This document shows, piece after piece, positions 9,770 through 18,625 of a stretch of DNA of 64,000 bases (position 1 is its first letter; every line of letters begins with the position of its first letter). Where the stretch lies: NCBI RefSeq assembly GCF_001644565.1, contig NZ_CP011387.1:299001-363000 (forward strand), read 5' to 3'. Source of the DNA: Deinococcus puniceus (GTDB lineage: Bacteria; Deinococcota; Deinococci; Deinococcales; Deinococcaceae). The translations under genes were made by a program, and so were the position numbers. The notes beneath the pieces were generated by a model that saw nothing but the letters and a program-made list of their open reading frames with translations, was not told where the DNA came from and ran no database searches.

Positions 9770-10666
9770 ATGACCACAGAACAAGTCAGTATCGGCGTAG
9801 ATGTCGGCGGCACCAAAATTGCGACGGGCGTGCTGCGCGGCGATCAACTCCTGAGCCGCCATGTCCAGCCTACCCCCGAAACAGGCTGGGAAGCCGTGTT
9901 GGACGCCATTGCCACCCAAGTACAGGACTTGCAGACGGCGCATCCCGACGCCCGCTTGGTCGGCGTAGGCATTCCCGGCCCGCTCAACGCTGACCGCACC
10001 CGCGTCAAGTTCGCGCCCAACATCTACGGCTTTACCGATGTGCCGATGGTAGACGGCCTGCGAGACCGCCTCGGCCAGCGCATTATCTTGGAAAACGACG
10101 CCAAAGCCGCCGCCCTCGCGGAAGCCCACATGGGCGCGGCGCGGGGCACCGAAAGCAGCATCTACGTGACCGTCAGCACGGGCATCGGCGCAGGCATCGT
10201 CCTGAATGGCCGCATCTGGCGCGGGCGGCACGGCATCGCGGGCGAGATCGGGCACATCACGGCGCGGCCCGGCGGCCCGGTCAGCGGCGCGGGTCTGGAC
10301 GGGGCGCTGGAAGCCGTCGCCAGCGGCACCGCCATTGCCCGCGACGCCAGTTACGCCCTGAACCGCGACGTGTCTACCGCCGAGGCCTTTACGCTGGCCG
10401 AGCAGGGCCACCCCGCCGCCCGCCGCATCATTGCTCAGGCGCTGCGGCACATCGGGATTGCGCTGGCCGATCTGCAAAAAACCATAGACCCGGAAGTGTT
10501 CGTAGTGGGCGGCGGCGTCGCCAGCGTCGGAGACTATTTCTTTCAGGGCGTGCAGCGGGCCGCCGACGAGTACGCCGCCGGATTCGCCCCCGTGACCATT
10601 CGCCGCGCCCAACTGGGGCCAGATGCCGGAGTCATCGGGGCAGCGTTGGCGGCGCGTCACGGGTAA
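9770..10666 (+). CDS. ROK-family sugar kinase (glucokinase-like)
   Basis: A 298-aa ROK protein with the N-terminal phosphate loop IGVDVGGTKIATG (residues 8-20), the sugar-binding [11 protein letters not shown] block with the catalytic Asp, and the GIAGEIGHI motif. The usual Zn-binding CxCGxxGCLE segment is present in outline, but its three cysteines are Ser, Ala and Ala here (PVSGAGLDGALEAVASG), so the structural zinc site is probably lost. The ribosome site CGGAGG precedes the ATG. Glucose is the likeliest substrate but is not proven. Confidence 0.88.
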   Translation: MTTEQVSIGVDVGGTKIATGVLRGDQLLSRHVQPTPETGWEAVLDAIATQVQDLQTAHPDARLVGVGIPGPLNADRTRVKFAPNIYGFTDVPMVDGLRDRLGQRIILENDAKAAALAEAHMGAARGTESSIYVTVSTGIGAGIVLNGRIWRGRHGIAGEIGHITARPGGPVSGAGLDGALEAVASGTAIARDASYALNRDVSTAEAFTLAEQGHPAARRIIAQALRHIGIALADLQKTIDPEVFVVGGGVASVGDYFFQGVQRAADEYAAGFAPVTIRRAQLGPDAGVIGAALAARHG

Positions 10667-10686
10667 AGCTGTGGGGGGTGAGTGAG

Positions 10687-10734
10687 AAGAGAGGGGGCCT
10701 GTAACGAAAACTCGTTTGCAGGCCCCCTCTCTTC
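10687..10734. terminator. bidirectional terminator between kinase and aminopeptidase genes
   Basis: A 16-bp perfect stem (GAAGAGAGGGGGCCTG with its complement), extended by AACGA/TCGTT around a small loop, sits between convergent genes and can serve both strands. Confidence 0.8.
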
Positions 10735-10756
10735 ATCCCACTGTTGAAGGCCGCGC

Positions 10757-12007
10757 TCAGATCACGAATTCGCCGTTTCTCATCACGGCTTCCCGCTCGC
10801 CCGACGCACTCAGGCCGTCCACATCCATGTCCGGGCTGCCGATCATCCAGTCTACGTGTACGAGGCTGTCGTTGCCACCTGCCGCGTTGAACTCCTCCAA
10901 GCTCATGTCCACGCCGCCCGCCACGTTGAAGCGGTAGGCCGTGCCGATGGCGATGTGCGAGGCAGCGTTCTCGTCGTACAGGGTGTTGAAGAAAAACAGT
11001 CCCGAACGGCTGATCGGGCTGGAATGCGGCACCAGCGCGACTTCTCCGAGGCGGTGGCTGCCCTCGTCGGTGGCGATCATCTGGGTCAGGGCGTCTTGGC
11101 CCTGCGTGGCGGTGGCTTCTACCACGCGCCCGCCCTCGAAGCGAATGCGGATGCCGTCGACCAGCACGCCGTTGTAAGACAGCGGTTTGGTGCTGACCAC
11201 CACCCCGTCTACCCGGTTGCGGTGCGGCGCTGTCCAGACTTCTTCGGTGGGAATGTTCGCGGTAAAGGTGATGCCGCCGGGGGTGTCTGCCGAGCCGCCG
11301 CCCCAGATGTGGCTGTCTGCGAGGCCCACCGTGAGGTCGGTTTCGCCACTCTTGAAATGCAGGGCGTGGTACTGCTTGGCCGTCAGGGTGTCGCGGCGGC
11401 GCTTCAGGTCGGCCAGATGCGTTTGCCAGAGAGAGACCGGGTCAGGCTGATCGGCACGGGTGGCCGCAAAAATGGCGTCCCACTGCTGAGCAATGGCTTC
11501 TTCGGCACTCGCGTCGGGGAACATCACCTGTGCCCAGCCTGCCACCGGGGCACTGATCAGGTTCCAGTTCAGGCGGTTGGTCATGACCTGCGCCGTGTAG
11601 GGCTTGCGGTAGGCGGCCAACGCCCGTGCATGAGCCGTCACGCGGGCCGCGTCCACACCCGCCAGCAACCCCGGATTGGCTGCCCGAATCGCAATGACCG
11701 CGCCGCCTGCCTCGGCCACTTCCGTTTCGGCATTCACGCGCCACTGGCTGAGGGTCTCGAATGTGCCTTCCGGGGCCAATTCGAAGCGGGCCAGTACCAC
11801 GTCGTCATCGTCCCAGCGCACGTCGACGAAGCTCGCGCCCGCCGCATAGGCCTCGCGTACCAACAGGCGGGCCAGCGGCGCAGTGTCCACCGGAGCCTGC
11901 ACCAACACGCGCTGGCCGGGGCGGAGGCCTAAGCCCACACGAACGGCCAGCTGGGCATAGTTCTGCAACTTCTGTTCAAAGGTCAGGGTGCTGTTTGCAG
12001 GAGTCAT
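10757..12007 (-). CDS. aminopeptidase, M29 family (AmpS/aminopeptidase T)
   Basis: A 416-aa metal-dependent exopeptidase like Thermus aminopeptidase T. The C-terminal half carries the metal-ligand region ([18 protein letters not shown], then [18 protein letters not shown], then [15 protein letters not shown]), with the Glu, His and Asp residues expected for the two-metal site. The start at 12007 was chosen from a leaderless promoter: TATCTT ends 7 nt before the ATG. The length is normal for the family. Confidence 0.94.
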   Translation of the reverse strand: MTPANSTLTFEQKLQNYAQLAVRVGLGLRPGQRVLVQAPVDTAPLARLLVREAYAAGASFVDVRWDDDDVVLARFELAPEGTFETLSQWRVNAETEVAEAGGAVIAIRAANPGLLAGVDAARVTAHARALAAYRKPYTAQVMTNRLNWNLISAPVAGWAQVMFPDASAEEAIAQQWDAIFAATRADQPDPVSLWQTHLADLKRRRDTLTAKQYHALHFKSGETDLTVGLADSHIWGGGSADTPGGITFTANIPTEEVWTAPHRNRVDGVVVSTKPLSYNGVLVDGIRIRFEGGRVVEATATQGQDALTQMIATDEGSHRLGEVALVPHSSPISRSGLFFFNTLYDENAASHIAIGTAYRFNVAGGVDMSLEEFNAAGGNDSLVHVDWMIGSPDMDVDGLSASGEREAVMRNGEFVI

Positions 12008-12096
12008 GGGGTGCAAGATAGCGTGCTGGGCGCGTTGCAGGTAGGCGGGTGGGCAGCAAACGCCAGCGCCCAGATACCCCCATTGGCGGGCCACAC

Positions 12097-12125
12097 TTGA
12101 CCGCACCGCCGATAGCGTCTATATT
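12097..12125 (+). promoter_or_regulatory. promoter of tRNA-Pro
   Basis: The -35 box TTGACC (12097-12102), a 17-nt spacer and the -10 box TATATT (12120-12125) lie 14 nt before the tRNA. Confidence 0.85.
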
Positions 12126-12139
12126 CCTGTGGCTGGCAG

Positions 12140-12216
<77 letters not shown>

Positions 12217-12220
12217 GCAG

Positions 12221-12258
12221 AAGCCCGCTCTGAATTGATTTCAGGGCGGGCTTGTTTT
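12221..12258 (+). terminator. terminator after tRNA-Pro
   Basis: AAGCCCGC (12221-12228) pairs with GCGGGCTT (12246-12253), with an inner CTGAA/TTCAG extension, followed by GTTTTGG. Confidence 0.75.
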
Positions 12259-12329
12259 GGCGTCCCTGCTCTCCATCAGCTCCCGCATATCAGCTTCCCT
12301 ACACTCTCTTGCTGCGTTATCTTGGCGGC

Positions 12330-13091
12330 GTGAGCTACCGCGTCAAGATCAGTGAGGAGAGTTACGGGGGGCTGAAGGCCGAGCTGTACGCCATTTGCCG
12401 CGTCACCGACCAACTCGTGCAGAGTCCTGAACCGCATTTCCGCGAAATCTATGCCGACACGGGGCAGCGGCAGGTCAAATTCACGCTGAACAACGACAGT
12501 GTGACGCTGGAACCGGGCATCCTGTCCTATGCACAGGGCCGCCTGAGCTTTAGCGTAGTGCAGCAGCAGCAAGGCGGGTTCCTCAGCCGGGCGGTGCGCG
12601 GTGCAGGCAGCGGCGAATCGGCCTTTGGCACGCGGGTCAGCGGCACGGGCGAGGTCTGGACGGAGCCGACGCATAAGCATTTTATTTTTGCCACCATGGA
12701 AGGCCAAGACAGCATGCTCATCGATGACCGCGCCTACTACGCCGCGCAGGGATCTCTGAAGCTCAGCACCCACACGCACAAAAAGGTGCAGGGAGCCGTG
12801 AGCGGCAACGGCCTGATGCAGCCCCGGCTGGACGGCGAAGGCCTGTTTGTGATCGAGTGCCCGGTCAGTGTGCATGAAGTGGAAGTATTGGACGTGCAGG
12901 CGGGCGAAACCGTGACCGTCGACGGCGACATGATGCTGATGTACACGGGCACCATGAACCCGCAGTTGGGCGCACTCGTGAAGGGCCTCCGTAACGCCGC
13001 CCGAAGCGGAGAAGGCTTCGTGTACACGTTGCAGGGGCCGGGGCAAGTGTTCCTGACGCCGACGCACATCAGCGCAGGCAGCTTGGCCTAA
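12330..13091 (+). CDS. AIM24/DUF124 family protein
   Basis: A 253-aa all-beta protein of the AIM24 family, whose bacterial members have no settled function (the yeast homologue is mitochondrial). Recognisable blocks are LEPGILSYAQGRLSF, GSGESAFGTRVSGTGEVWTEP, and near the C-terminus GETVTVDGDMMLMYTGTM followed by AARSGEGFVYTLQGPGQVFL. The GTG at 12330 is chosen because a TATCTT -10 box ends 6 nt upstream, making the gene leaderless. Confidence 0.85.
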   Translation: MSYRVKISEESYGGLKAELYAICRVTDQLVQSPEPHFREIYADTGQRQVKFTLNNDSVTLEPGILSYAQGRLSFSVVQQQQGGFLSRAVRGAGSGESAFGTRVSGTGEVWTEPTHKHFIFATMEGQDSMLIDDRAYYAAQGSLKLSTHTHKKVQGAVSGNGLMQPRLDGEGLFVIECPVSVHEVEVLDVQAGETVTVDGDMMLMYTGTMNPQLGALVKGLRNAARSGEGFVYTLQGPGQVFLTPTHISAGSLA

Positions 13092-13131
13092 ACAGCACCC
13101 AGTCCCAACAGGCAGGCGCTAGGCTTGGCCC

Positions 13132-14136
13132 ATGCGCCGTTTCCTGTTGCCTCTGTCCGTGGCCCTCCTGCTTGTCCCGGCCCCATTTGTCGCAGCCTTG
13201 GCCCAGAGCAGCGTTCCCGCCATACCGCCCGTTTCCAGTTCTGCCCCGACTACTCCCGCGCCAACGTCTCTCACCCTCACCGCCCCAGTCGGCACGGTGC
13301 GCGAATACCGGGGCAATGAGGTCACGCGGGTCACGTTCACAGGCGGCGATTTTGTGCTGACGGGCGTGCCGGAAGCCGAGGCCCAGGATGCACAGGCGCA
13401 GTTTTTGGCCGCGCTGAAATCGCGTTCGGGTGAGACCGTGCAGCCGTTCAAGCAATTCGTGAAGGTGCTGCCCGCTGCGGGCACGCCCGGCAAGCTGCTG
13501 TACACGTCCATTCTGACCGATGAGGGGCAAGAGCCGCTCACGCTGCGTTCGGTGAGGACGCTGGGAGCGAGCGCCACTCTGGCCTTTCAGCCCGACGAAT
13601 CGCCCGAAAACGCCGACCCGTTGGCGGGTATTCTGGGCAATCTGAATACGTTGCTGGCCGCCCTGCACGCCGATCTGATCGCCAATTTCGATCCGGCGGC
13701 GTTCGGGATTCTGGGCAAACCCCTGACACCCGGCACAGTGTTCACGCGCACCAAAACGCTGAAGCCCAATAATCCGCTGGCAGGTTTGGGCACCGGCAAC
13801 CGCGAAACGCAGGCCATCAGCGTGGAGCAGCAACTCCGCTTCGAGGGCGTGCAGGGCGGGCTACTGGTCTTCAGCCGCGCCGCCCGGATCGTGCAGGGCC
13901 AGCAAATCGTGACCGGGCAGAGTGCCAACCTGACCACCACCCTCAGCAGCTACACCCTGACCGGAGAACTGCGCGTGACACGGGACGGCCTGCCCGTGAG
14001 TGCCACCCGCACCGAAAGCTACGCCGCCGAGGTAAAGGGCAAATTGACCGCTCCAGAAGGGCAGGACGCTGGAGAAGCCAATTTTTCGCTGCAACTCGGC
14101 GGAAGCAGTGTGCTGACCTTGACCTCTGTGCGCTGA
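13132..14136 (+). CDS. secreted hypothetical protein
   Basis: A 334-aa exported protein. Residues 1-25 are a signal peptide (MRRFLLPLSVALLLVPAPFVAALAQ) with an ALA-Q cleavage site. The mature part is beta-rich and Thr/Ser-rich with repeated pairs of the type GELRVTRDGLPVSAT, reminiscent of periplasmic or cell-envelope proteins. The promoter is leaderless: TAGGCT ends 6 nt before the ATG. The family was not recognised. Confidence 0.75.
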   Translation: MRRFLLPLSVALLLVPAPFVAALAQSSVPAIPPVSSSAPTTPAPTSLTLTAPVGTVREYRGNEVTRVTFTGGDFVLTGVPEAEAQDAQAQFLAALKSRSGETVQPFKQFVKVLPAAGTPGKLLYTSILTDEGQEPLTLRSVRTLGASATLAFQPDESPENADPLAGILGNLNTLLAALHADLIANFDPAAFGILGKPLTPGTVFTRTKTLKPNNPLAGLGTGNRETQAISVEQQLRFEGVQGGLLVFSRAARIVQGQQIVTGQSANLTTTLSSYTLTGELRVTRDGLPVSATRTESYAAEVKGKLTAPEGQDAGEANFSLQLGGSSVLTLTSVR

Positions 14137-14180
14137 GCTTTGCAAGTCTGGTTCTGTGTCAGACGCTGTTGCGTTCCGCC

Positions 14181-15119
14181 TCAGCCCAGCGCCGCATAAG
14201 CCCGCGCCACCCGCGCCGCTACTGCCGCGTTGTGGCGTACCAGCGCAATATTCGTGTCCAGACTGCGACCCCCGGTAATTTCCACGATGCGGCCCAGCAG
14301 ATACGGTGTGGTGTCTTTGCCCGTCAGCCCCAGCGCGTCCATGTCGGCCAATGCCTGCTCTATGTGCGGGGTGATGTCGGCGGCAGGAATCTCGGCGTCT
14401 GCGGGAACCGGATTTGCCAGCAGCACGCCCCCGCCTATGCCTAAACTCCATTTGGCGTGCAGCACGCGGGCGGCTTCCTCCTCCGTCTTCACTGACAGGG
14501 GCGAGCGGAACCCGCTGGAGCGCGAATAGAACGCCGGGAATTCTTCGCTGCCCAGCGTGATGGCCGGGACGCCCTGCGTTTCTAGATATTCCAGCGTCAG
14601 GCCGATATCCAGAATGCTCTTCACACCCGCGCTGACCACGCACACGTCGGTGCGGGCCAGTTCCATCAGATCGGCGCTCACGTCCAGCGTTTGCGTGCCG
14701 CCCCGGTGAACGCCGCCTGTGCCGCCCGTCGCAAACACCCGGATGCCCGCCAGCGCCGCGATTCGCATGGTAGACGCGACGGTGGTGGCCCCATGCCCGC
14801 CCAACGCCACCGTCACGGGCAGGTCACGGGTGCTGATTTTCTGCACGTTTTTATCTGTCGCCAGCAGTTCCAGTTCATCCGGCGTCAGGCCCACTTTCAG
14901 GCGGCCCCCCAGTACGGCAATGGTGGCGGGCACGGCTCCCTCCGCCCGGATCAGGTCTTCCACGCCGCGTGCCATTTCCACGTTGCGCGGGTACGGCATC
15001 CCGTGACTGATGATGGTACTTTCCAGCGCCACCACAGCTTTTCCGGCGGCCAAGGCTTCGGCCACTTCGGGGAGAAGATCGAGCAGGGGGTGGGTGGTTC
15101 GGGTGGGGGCGATGTTCAT
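14181..15119 (-). CDS. psuG: pseudouridine-5'-phosphate glycosidase
   Basis: A 312-aa enzyme that splits pseudouridine 5'-phosphate into uracil and ribose 5-phosphate. Family signatures are VVALESTIISHGMPYPRN near residue 30, VGLTPDELELLA, the ISTRDLPVTVALGGHGATTVAST block and VFATGGTGGVHRG. The true start is the ATG at 15119, with a TACACT box ending 6 nt upstream; codons further upstream only read through a heptamer repeat. No psuK kinase gene is adjacent. Confidence 0.94.
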   Translation of the reverse strand: MNIAPTRTTHPLLDLLPEVAEALAAGKAVVALESTIISHGMPYPRNVEMARGVEDLIRAEGAVPATIAVLGGRLKVGLTPDELELLATDKNVQKISTRDLPVTVALGGHGATTVASTMRIAALAGIRVFATGGTGGVHRGGTQTLDVSADLMELARTDVCVVSAGVKSILDIGLTLEYLETQGVPAITLGSEEFPAFYSRSSGFRSPLSVKTEEEAARVLHAKWSLGIGGGVLLANPVPADAEIPAADITPHIEQALADMDALGLTGKDTTPYLLGRIVEITGGRSLDTNIALVRHNAAVAARVARAYAALG

Positions 15120-15125
15120 GGAGGA

Positions 15126-15131
15126 AGTGTA
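15126..15131 (-). promoter_or_regulatory. leaderless -10 box of psuG, abutting the heptamer array
   Basis: TACACT on the minus strand ends 6 nt before the psuG ATG. The position where a -35 box would sit lies inside the tandem array that begins 4 nt further upstream, so the array sets the upstream promoter context. Confidence 0.65.
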
Positions 15132-15134
15132 GAG

Positions 15135-15260
15135 GGATCGTGGATCGTGGATCGTGGATCGTGGATCGTGGATCGTGGATCGTGGATCGTGGATCGTGGA
15201 TCGTGGATCGTGGATCGTGGATCGTGGATCGTGGATCGTGGATCGTGGATCGTGGATCGT
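15135..15260. repeat. tandem repeat, 18 perfect copies of GGATCGT
   Basis: Exactly 126 bp of head-to-tail 7-bp units with no mismatch. Each junction creates a GATC site. The array lies in the gap between the flavin-reductase and psuG genes. Because 3 x 7 is 21, the minus strand reads as a periodic STIHDPR peptide, but no ribosome site or family argues for translation. A perfect array of this type is expected to vary in copy number. Confidence 0.97.
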
Positions 15261-15363
15261 GGAGATGTGAAATGAATCTCTAGCTTTGTTGCCAAAGCTT
15301 GAAGCCAAAAACTGTGCCGCTTACGCCCACCCGCGCTTTTCCCACGATCCACCCACCACGTTC

Positions 15364-16053
15364 TTACTGCCGTTTCTCCCACTCAGCGTAACTCACCCGG
15401 TCTAGCACGAACGTTTCCCGCGTCAGGGCGTAGCTGCCGCGCCCGCCCATGCGCCCTATAAGGTCTAGGGCATTGGTGTTTACATAGTGGCGTTCGGCGT
15501 CCTGCACGGCGTCGCTGCGGAGGCTCACACCCAGTACCACGCCCAGAATAATTCGGGTGCGGCCAATCAAAATGGTCTGCACTTCGCGGCATTCCAGCGC
15601 GGCGGGACTGGCGGCCACCCTTGGCACGCGCACTTTCACGCCGTCTGCGAGGGCCACATTCAGCGTCTGGGCCTCGCCAACGCCGTGCGGAAAGTCGGTG
15701 GCGGTGGCGTTCATGGTGGCGGCCAACTCCGCCGACACCAGATTCACCGTAAATTCGCCGCCAGAGCCGATGTTCAGCGCCGTGTCTTTGGGCACGCCGT
15801 CTGCGCGGTCACCGGGGGCGAAGGCCACCACAGGCGGGTCTGACCCCATCAGGCCAAAAAAGGAATACGGCGCGAGATTCACATGCCCGCCCTCGCCCAA
15901 CGTGCTGACCCACGCAATCGGGCGCGGCACCACGACGCCCGTGACCAGCTTGTAGCAGGCGGCGGCGGGCAAGGCAGTCAGGTCGAAGTGTGTAAAGTCT
16001 TTGGGCGTGAAGTTTGGGTCTGCGAAGTCTGGGGGCGTGGAGCTTTGTGACAT
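15364..16053 (-). CDS. flavin reductase family protein
   Basis: A 229-aa FMN-binding split-barrel protein of the flavin-reductase-like domain family. Characteristic parts are KLVTGVVVPRPIAWVST (residues 35-51), the NLAPYSFFGLM block and the DTALNI...EFTVNLVS region. Such proteins bind FMN and act as NAD(P)H:flavin oxidoreductases or flavoprotein partners; the physiological substrate is unknown. The start is leaderless, with TAGGCT ending 7 nt before the ATG, back to back with the xseB promoter. Confidence 0.88.
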   Translation of the reverse strand: MSQSSTPPDFADPNFTPKDFTHFDLTALPAAACYKLVTGVVVPRPIAWVSTLGEGGHVNLAPYSFFGLMGSDPPVVAFAPGDRADGVPKDTALNIGSGGEFTVNLVSAELAATMNATATDFPHGVGEAQTLNVALADGVKVRVPRVAASPAALECREVQTILIGRTRIILGVVLGVSLRSDAVQDAERHYVNTNALDLIGRMGGRGSYALTRETFVLDRVSYAEWEKRQ

Positions 16054-16060
16054 AGATTTC

Positions 16061-16086
16061 AGCCTAACCTGCTGCGGCGCTAGAAT
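16061..16086. promoter_or_regulatory. divergent leaderless promoters, flavin reductase (-) and xseB (+)
   Basis: On the minus strand TAGGCT (16061-16066) lies 7 nt before the flavin-reductase ATG. On the plus strand TAGAAT (16081-16086) lies 7 nt before the xseB ATG. The two starts are only 40 nt apart. Confidence 0.75.
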
Positions 16087-16093
16087 CTGGCCT

Positions 16094-16351
16094 ATGCCTG
16101 ACGTTTCTTCCCCGCTGGCCTACCGCGACGCCTACGCGAAATTGTCGCGGATTGCCGCCGAACTGGAATCGGGCGAGGCCGACTTAGACCGCGTGTTGCC
16201 GCTGTTGGAGGAAGCCAAAGCCGCCTACGCCGCTTGCCATGAGCGCATAGAGGCGGTGCGGGCGGTGCTGGCTGGAAGCTGGGGCGCGGAGGTTGCCGGA
16301 GCAGATGCGGAGCAGGACGACGCGGACGACGCCACGGATGACCCGTATTGA
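16094..16351 (+). CDS. xseB: exodeoxyribonuclease VII small subunit
   Basis: An 85-aa protein with the small-subunit helix pair: YAKLSRIAAELESGEADLDRVLPLLEEAKAAYAACHERI (residues 12-50). It binds the large subunit XseA in the nuclease that degrades single-stranded DNA from both ends. The acidic Asp-rich tail is an addition. XseA is not in this window. The start is set by the TAGAAT box 7 nt upstream. Confidence 0.85.
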   Translation: MPDVSSPLAYRDAYAKLSRIAAELESGEADLDRVLPLLEEAKAAYAACHERIEAVRAVLAGSWGAEVAGADAEQDDADDATDDPY

Positions 16352-16406
16352 AAGCGGGCTGGAAAGTGGGGAAGACGAAACCGCCCGGCGCGGGTATGCT
16401 GCCCGT

Positions 16407-17096
16407 ATGAGTGACGCCGCCCCCCCCTCCCCGATGGGCGCTGAGAACTTGGGTGCTGACCGCGCCCATGCTGCGCCCACTCCTGCCTCCCCGGCCCCCA
16501 AGCCCAAAGAATCGGAATTGGCCCCGGTGGTCAATCCGCGCGTGTACCGCTTTGTCGTGGACATCACTTACCTGCCCGTGCTGCTCAGCGGTATGCGCCT
16601 AGAAGTGCATGGGCGCGAGCATGTGCCGCCGCCGGGAACGCCGCTGGTGGTGGCGGCCAATCACCGCTCTGGCCTCGACCCATTCCTGATCGCACGCGCC
16701 CTGCCGCCGGGGCGCTATATGCAGTTCATGGCGAAAAAAGAACTGTTCGGCCCCATTACCGGGCCACTGATCACGGCAGGCGGCAGCTATCCGGTAGACC
16801 GAAATATCAGCGACGTGAAAGCCGTGCGAACCAGCCTGCGCATTCTGGCGGCGGGCGGAACAGTGGGTATTTTCCCCGAAGGCACACGCGGCGGCGGAGA
16901 GCTGCATGGCGGCGTGGCCCTGATTGCCGCCAAAGGCCGCGCCCCGATTCTGCCCGTCGGGATCAGCCGGGTCGGGCGGCGTTGGATCGTGCGTTTTGGC
17001 CCGCCGTTGCCACCGCGCGGGGGCATCAAAGCGCTCACTGTAGAAGTGGGCGAAAGGCTGGCAGAGTTGGCTCAGCCGGTGGGGGAGAAGGTTTAG
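16407..17096 (+). CDS. plsC: 1-acyl-sn-glycerol-3-phosphate acyltransferase
   Basis: A 229-aa membrane-associated acyltransferase that makes phosphatidic acid from lysophosphatidic acid. The catalytic motif NHRSGLD is at residues 85-91 (H86, D91), and the FPEGTR motif sits about 70 residues later. A Pro/Ala-rich N-terminal leader precedes the domain. The ATG at 16407 is preferred because a TATGCT box ends 6 nt upstream. It begins 55 nt after xseB. Confidence 0.92.
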   Translation: MSDAAPPSPMGAENLGADRAHAAPTPASPAPKPKESELAPVVNPRVYRFVVDITYLPVLLSGMRLEVHGREHVPPPGTPLVVAANHRSGLDPFLIARALPPGRYMQFMAKKELFGPITGPLITAGGSYPVDRNISDVKAVRTSLRILAAGGTVGIFPEGTRGGGELHGGVALIAAKGRAPILPVGISRVGRRWIVRFGPPLPPRGGIKALTVEVGERLAELAQPVGEKV

Positions 17097-17267
17097 AGAG
17101 CGGTGGAGGGGCGCTGTGCCTATTCCACGAGCCTGTTCTCCGGCTTCCGCTCGACTCCTGCATCGTCGGCCCTGCTGATCAAGGCAACCTGTCCGGGGGC
17201 CCCGGCCTCAGCGCCGCCGTGCTGGAGCGCACCCTGCCCAAGGAGAGTCGACGCTGGGTACGCCGTC

Positions 17268-17296
17268 TTGACAGGGCAGAGGGGAGTCCTTATACT
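17268..17296 (+). promoter_or_regulatory. promoter of tRNA-Lys
   Basis: A consensus promoter: TTGACA (17268-17273), 17-nt spacer, TATACT (17291-17296), 37 nt before the tRNA. The preceding stretch from 17097 has no supported gene. Confidence 0.9.
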
Positions 17297-17333
17297 CCCT
17301 TTCGCCCTGTCTGTGCCCAGACAGTTCTCTTTT

Positions 17334-17410
<77 letters not shown>

Positions 17411-17415
17411 CGATA

Positions 17416-17438
17416 AGCCCGCCTAGTGCGGGTTTTTT
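17416..17438 (+). terminator. island-borne terminator after tRNA-Lys
   Basis: CCCGC (17418-17422) pairs with GCGGG (17428-17432), followed by six T. The island thus supplies a terminator in place of the original one, now beyond attR at 54553. Confidence 0.8.
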
Positions 17439-17466
17439 GCTTATCCAGTCGAGTGAATACATCGAT

Positions 17467-17516
17467 GTGCCACACCAGTGCCACATCATGGGAAAGATTG
17501 GCTGTGTTGTGCCACA
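17467..17516 (+). repeat. three copies of GTGCCACA near attL (possible integrase arm sites)
   Basis: Exact GTGCCACA at 17467, 17478 and 17509. Related CTGCCACA and GTGCCACG lie at 54368 and 54379, near attR. Clustering beside both att cores suggests arm-type binding sites for the integrase; this is inferred. The remainder of 17439-17821 holds no gene that I can support. Confidence 0.45.
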
Positions 17517-17821
17517 GAAGCACTGCACAATCTCTGCGGACACATACACCATGTACACAATAATCGTATTCAACGTCCAGGGCGCATTTTCCCCGTGTGC
17601 CGCTCTATCCAGCAATGTACATCTGTTCAACCTCAGAGACCAGATGAATCCAGTTGAAATGAACCTTGTCTGAATGAAATCGCGCTCCCTCAATAGGTAA
17701 TCAGGGAAGGTTTTAAGCGCACTCTCCTGGTGGCCGCATTTCAGACTGACCCCTAGCGAACTGAAAGCATTAGGGCCCGAAGGCTAAGGGTTGAACTTTA
17801 AGGGAGTGAGAGTATCTTTTC

Positions 17822-18625
17822 GTGCTGTGGCGCGAAGAAATCACAAATGAACAGTGGGAACGATTGGCACCCCTCCTGCCACCCCTGCTCGGTCTGGGAC
17901 GTCCCTCTGTGGAGCACCGTCCCATCGTCAGTGGCATCCTCTGGGTGCTCAGAACAGATGCGCCGTGGCGCGACGTCCCAGAGCGGTTCGGCAAGTGGAC
18001 GACCATTGCCAGCCGATTCCGTCGCTGGACCGCCAAAGGCCTTTGGCAGCAGATCTGTGCAGCATTGCAACGAGAAGCTGATCTAAAAGGTCAGCTCGAC
18101 TGGTCGATGCACTTTGGCGATGGCACGGTCATCCGAGTACATCAATATGCTGCGGGAGCAAGTGGTGGACAAGAAGAGGAAGCATTGGGATGATCACGAG
18201 GTGGCTTCAGTACCAAGATCCATCTCCGTGCGGAAGGACACGGAAAGCCCATGGCTTTCCTGCTGAGTGGTAGAGAACGGCACGAGTCGACGTTCTTAGC
18301 AACGCTGTTGGAGACCGGCGCTGTTGTCCGTGCCGGGCGCGGGCGTCCCCAGATTCGTCCTGATCGGCTGGTGGGTGACAAAAGGTACAGCTACCCCACC
18401 ATTTGAAAGTATTTGCACGGCCGTGGCATTGGAATTACGATTCCCAGCCGCAAAGACCAAGGGCCTGATCTCTGTTTCGATGCCATGATCTACAAGGAAC
18501 GCAACAGGGGAGAACGACTGGTGAACCGTCTCAAAAGCTTTCGGCGAATTGCCACGCGTCACGACAAACGAGCCACAAGCTATCTGAGCTGGCTGTGGTT
18601 GGCGGCCATTCTGCTTTGGCTCTAA
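17822..18625 (+). pseudogene. IS5-family transposase with two in-frame stops
   Basis: One continuous frame encodes an IS5-type DDE transposase. It opens with REEITNEQWERLAPLLPP, followed by GILWVLRTDAPWRDVPERFG, the first Asp in HFGDGTVIRVHQ, then GGFSTKIHLRAEGHG and, at the end, RVVNRLKSFR-like ERLVNRLKSFRRIATRHDK with the catalytic Glu. TGA codons interrupt it at 18191-18193 and 18404-18406, at places where family members usually have Arg, so both could be CGA to TGA changes. The frame is otherwise intact. I could not find convincing terminal inverted repeats. Confidence 0.85.

Noticed and set aside
9725..10660. 311-codon minus-strand frame
   Set aside because: Antisense to the ROK kinase, which has clear motifs.
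15135..15260. CRISPR array
   Set aside because: Units are 7 bp and contiguous, without spacers.
15116..15308. STIHDPR repeat peptide as an N-terminal extension of PsuG or a separate protein
   Set aside because: It is only the translation of the 7-bp array; the leaderless promoter and family alignment place the psuG start at 15119.
17437..17673. 78-codon plus-strand frame just inside attL
   Set aside because: It overlaps the GTGCCACA repeats and has no start signal or family.
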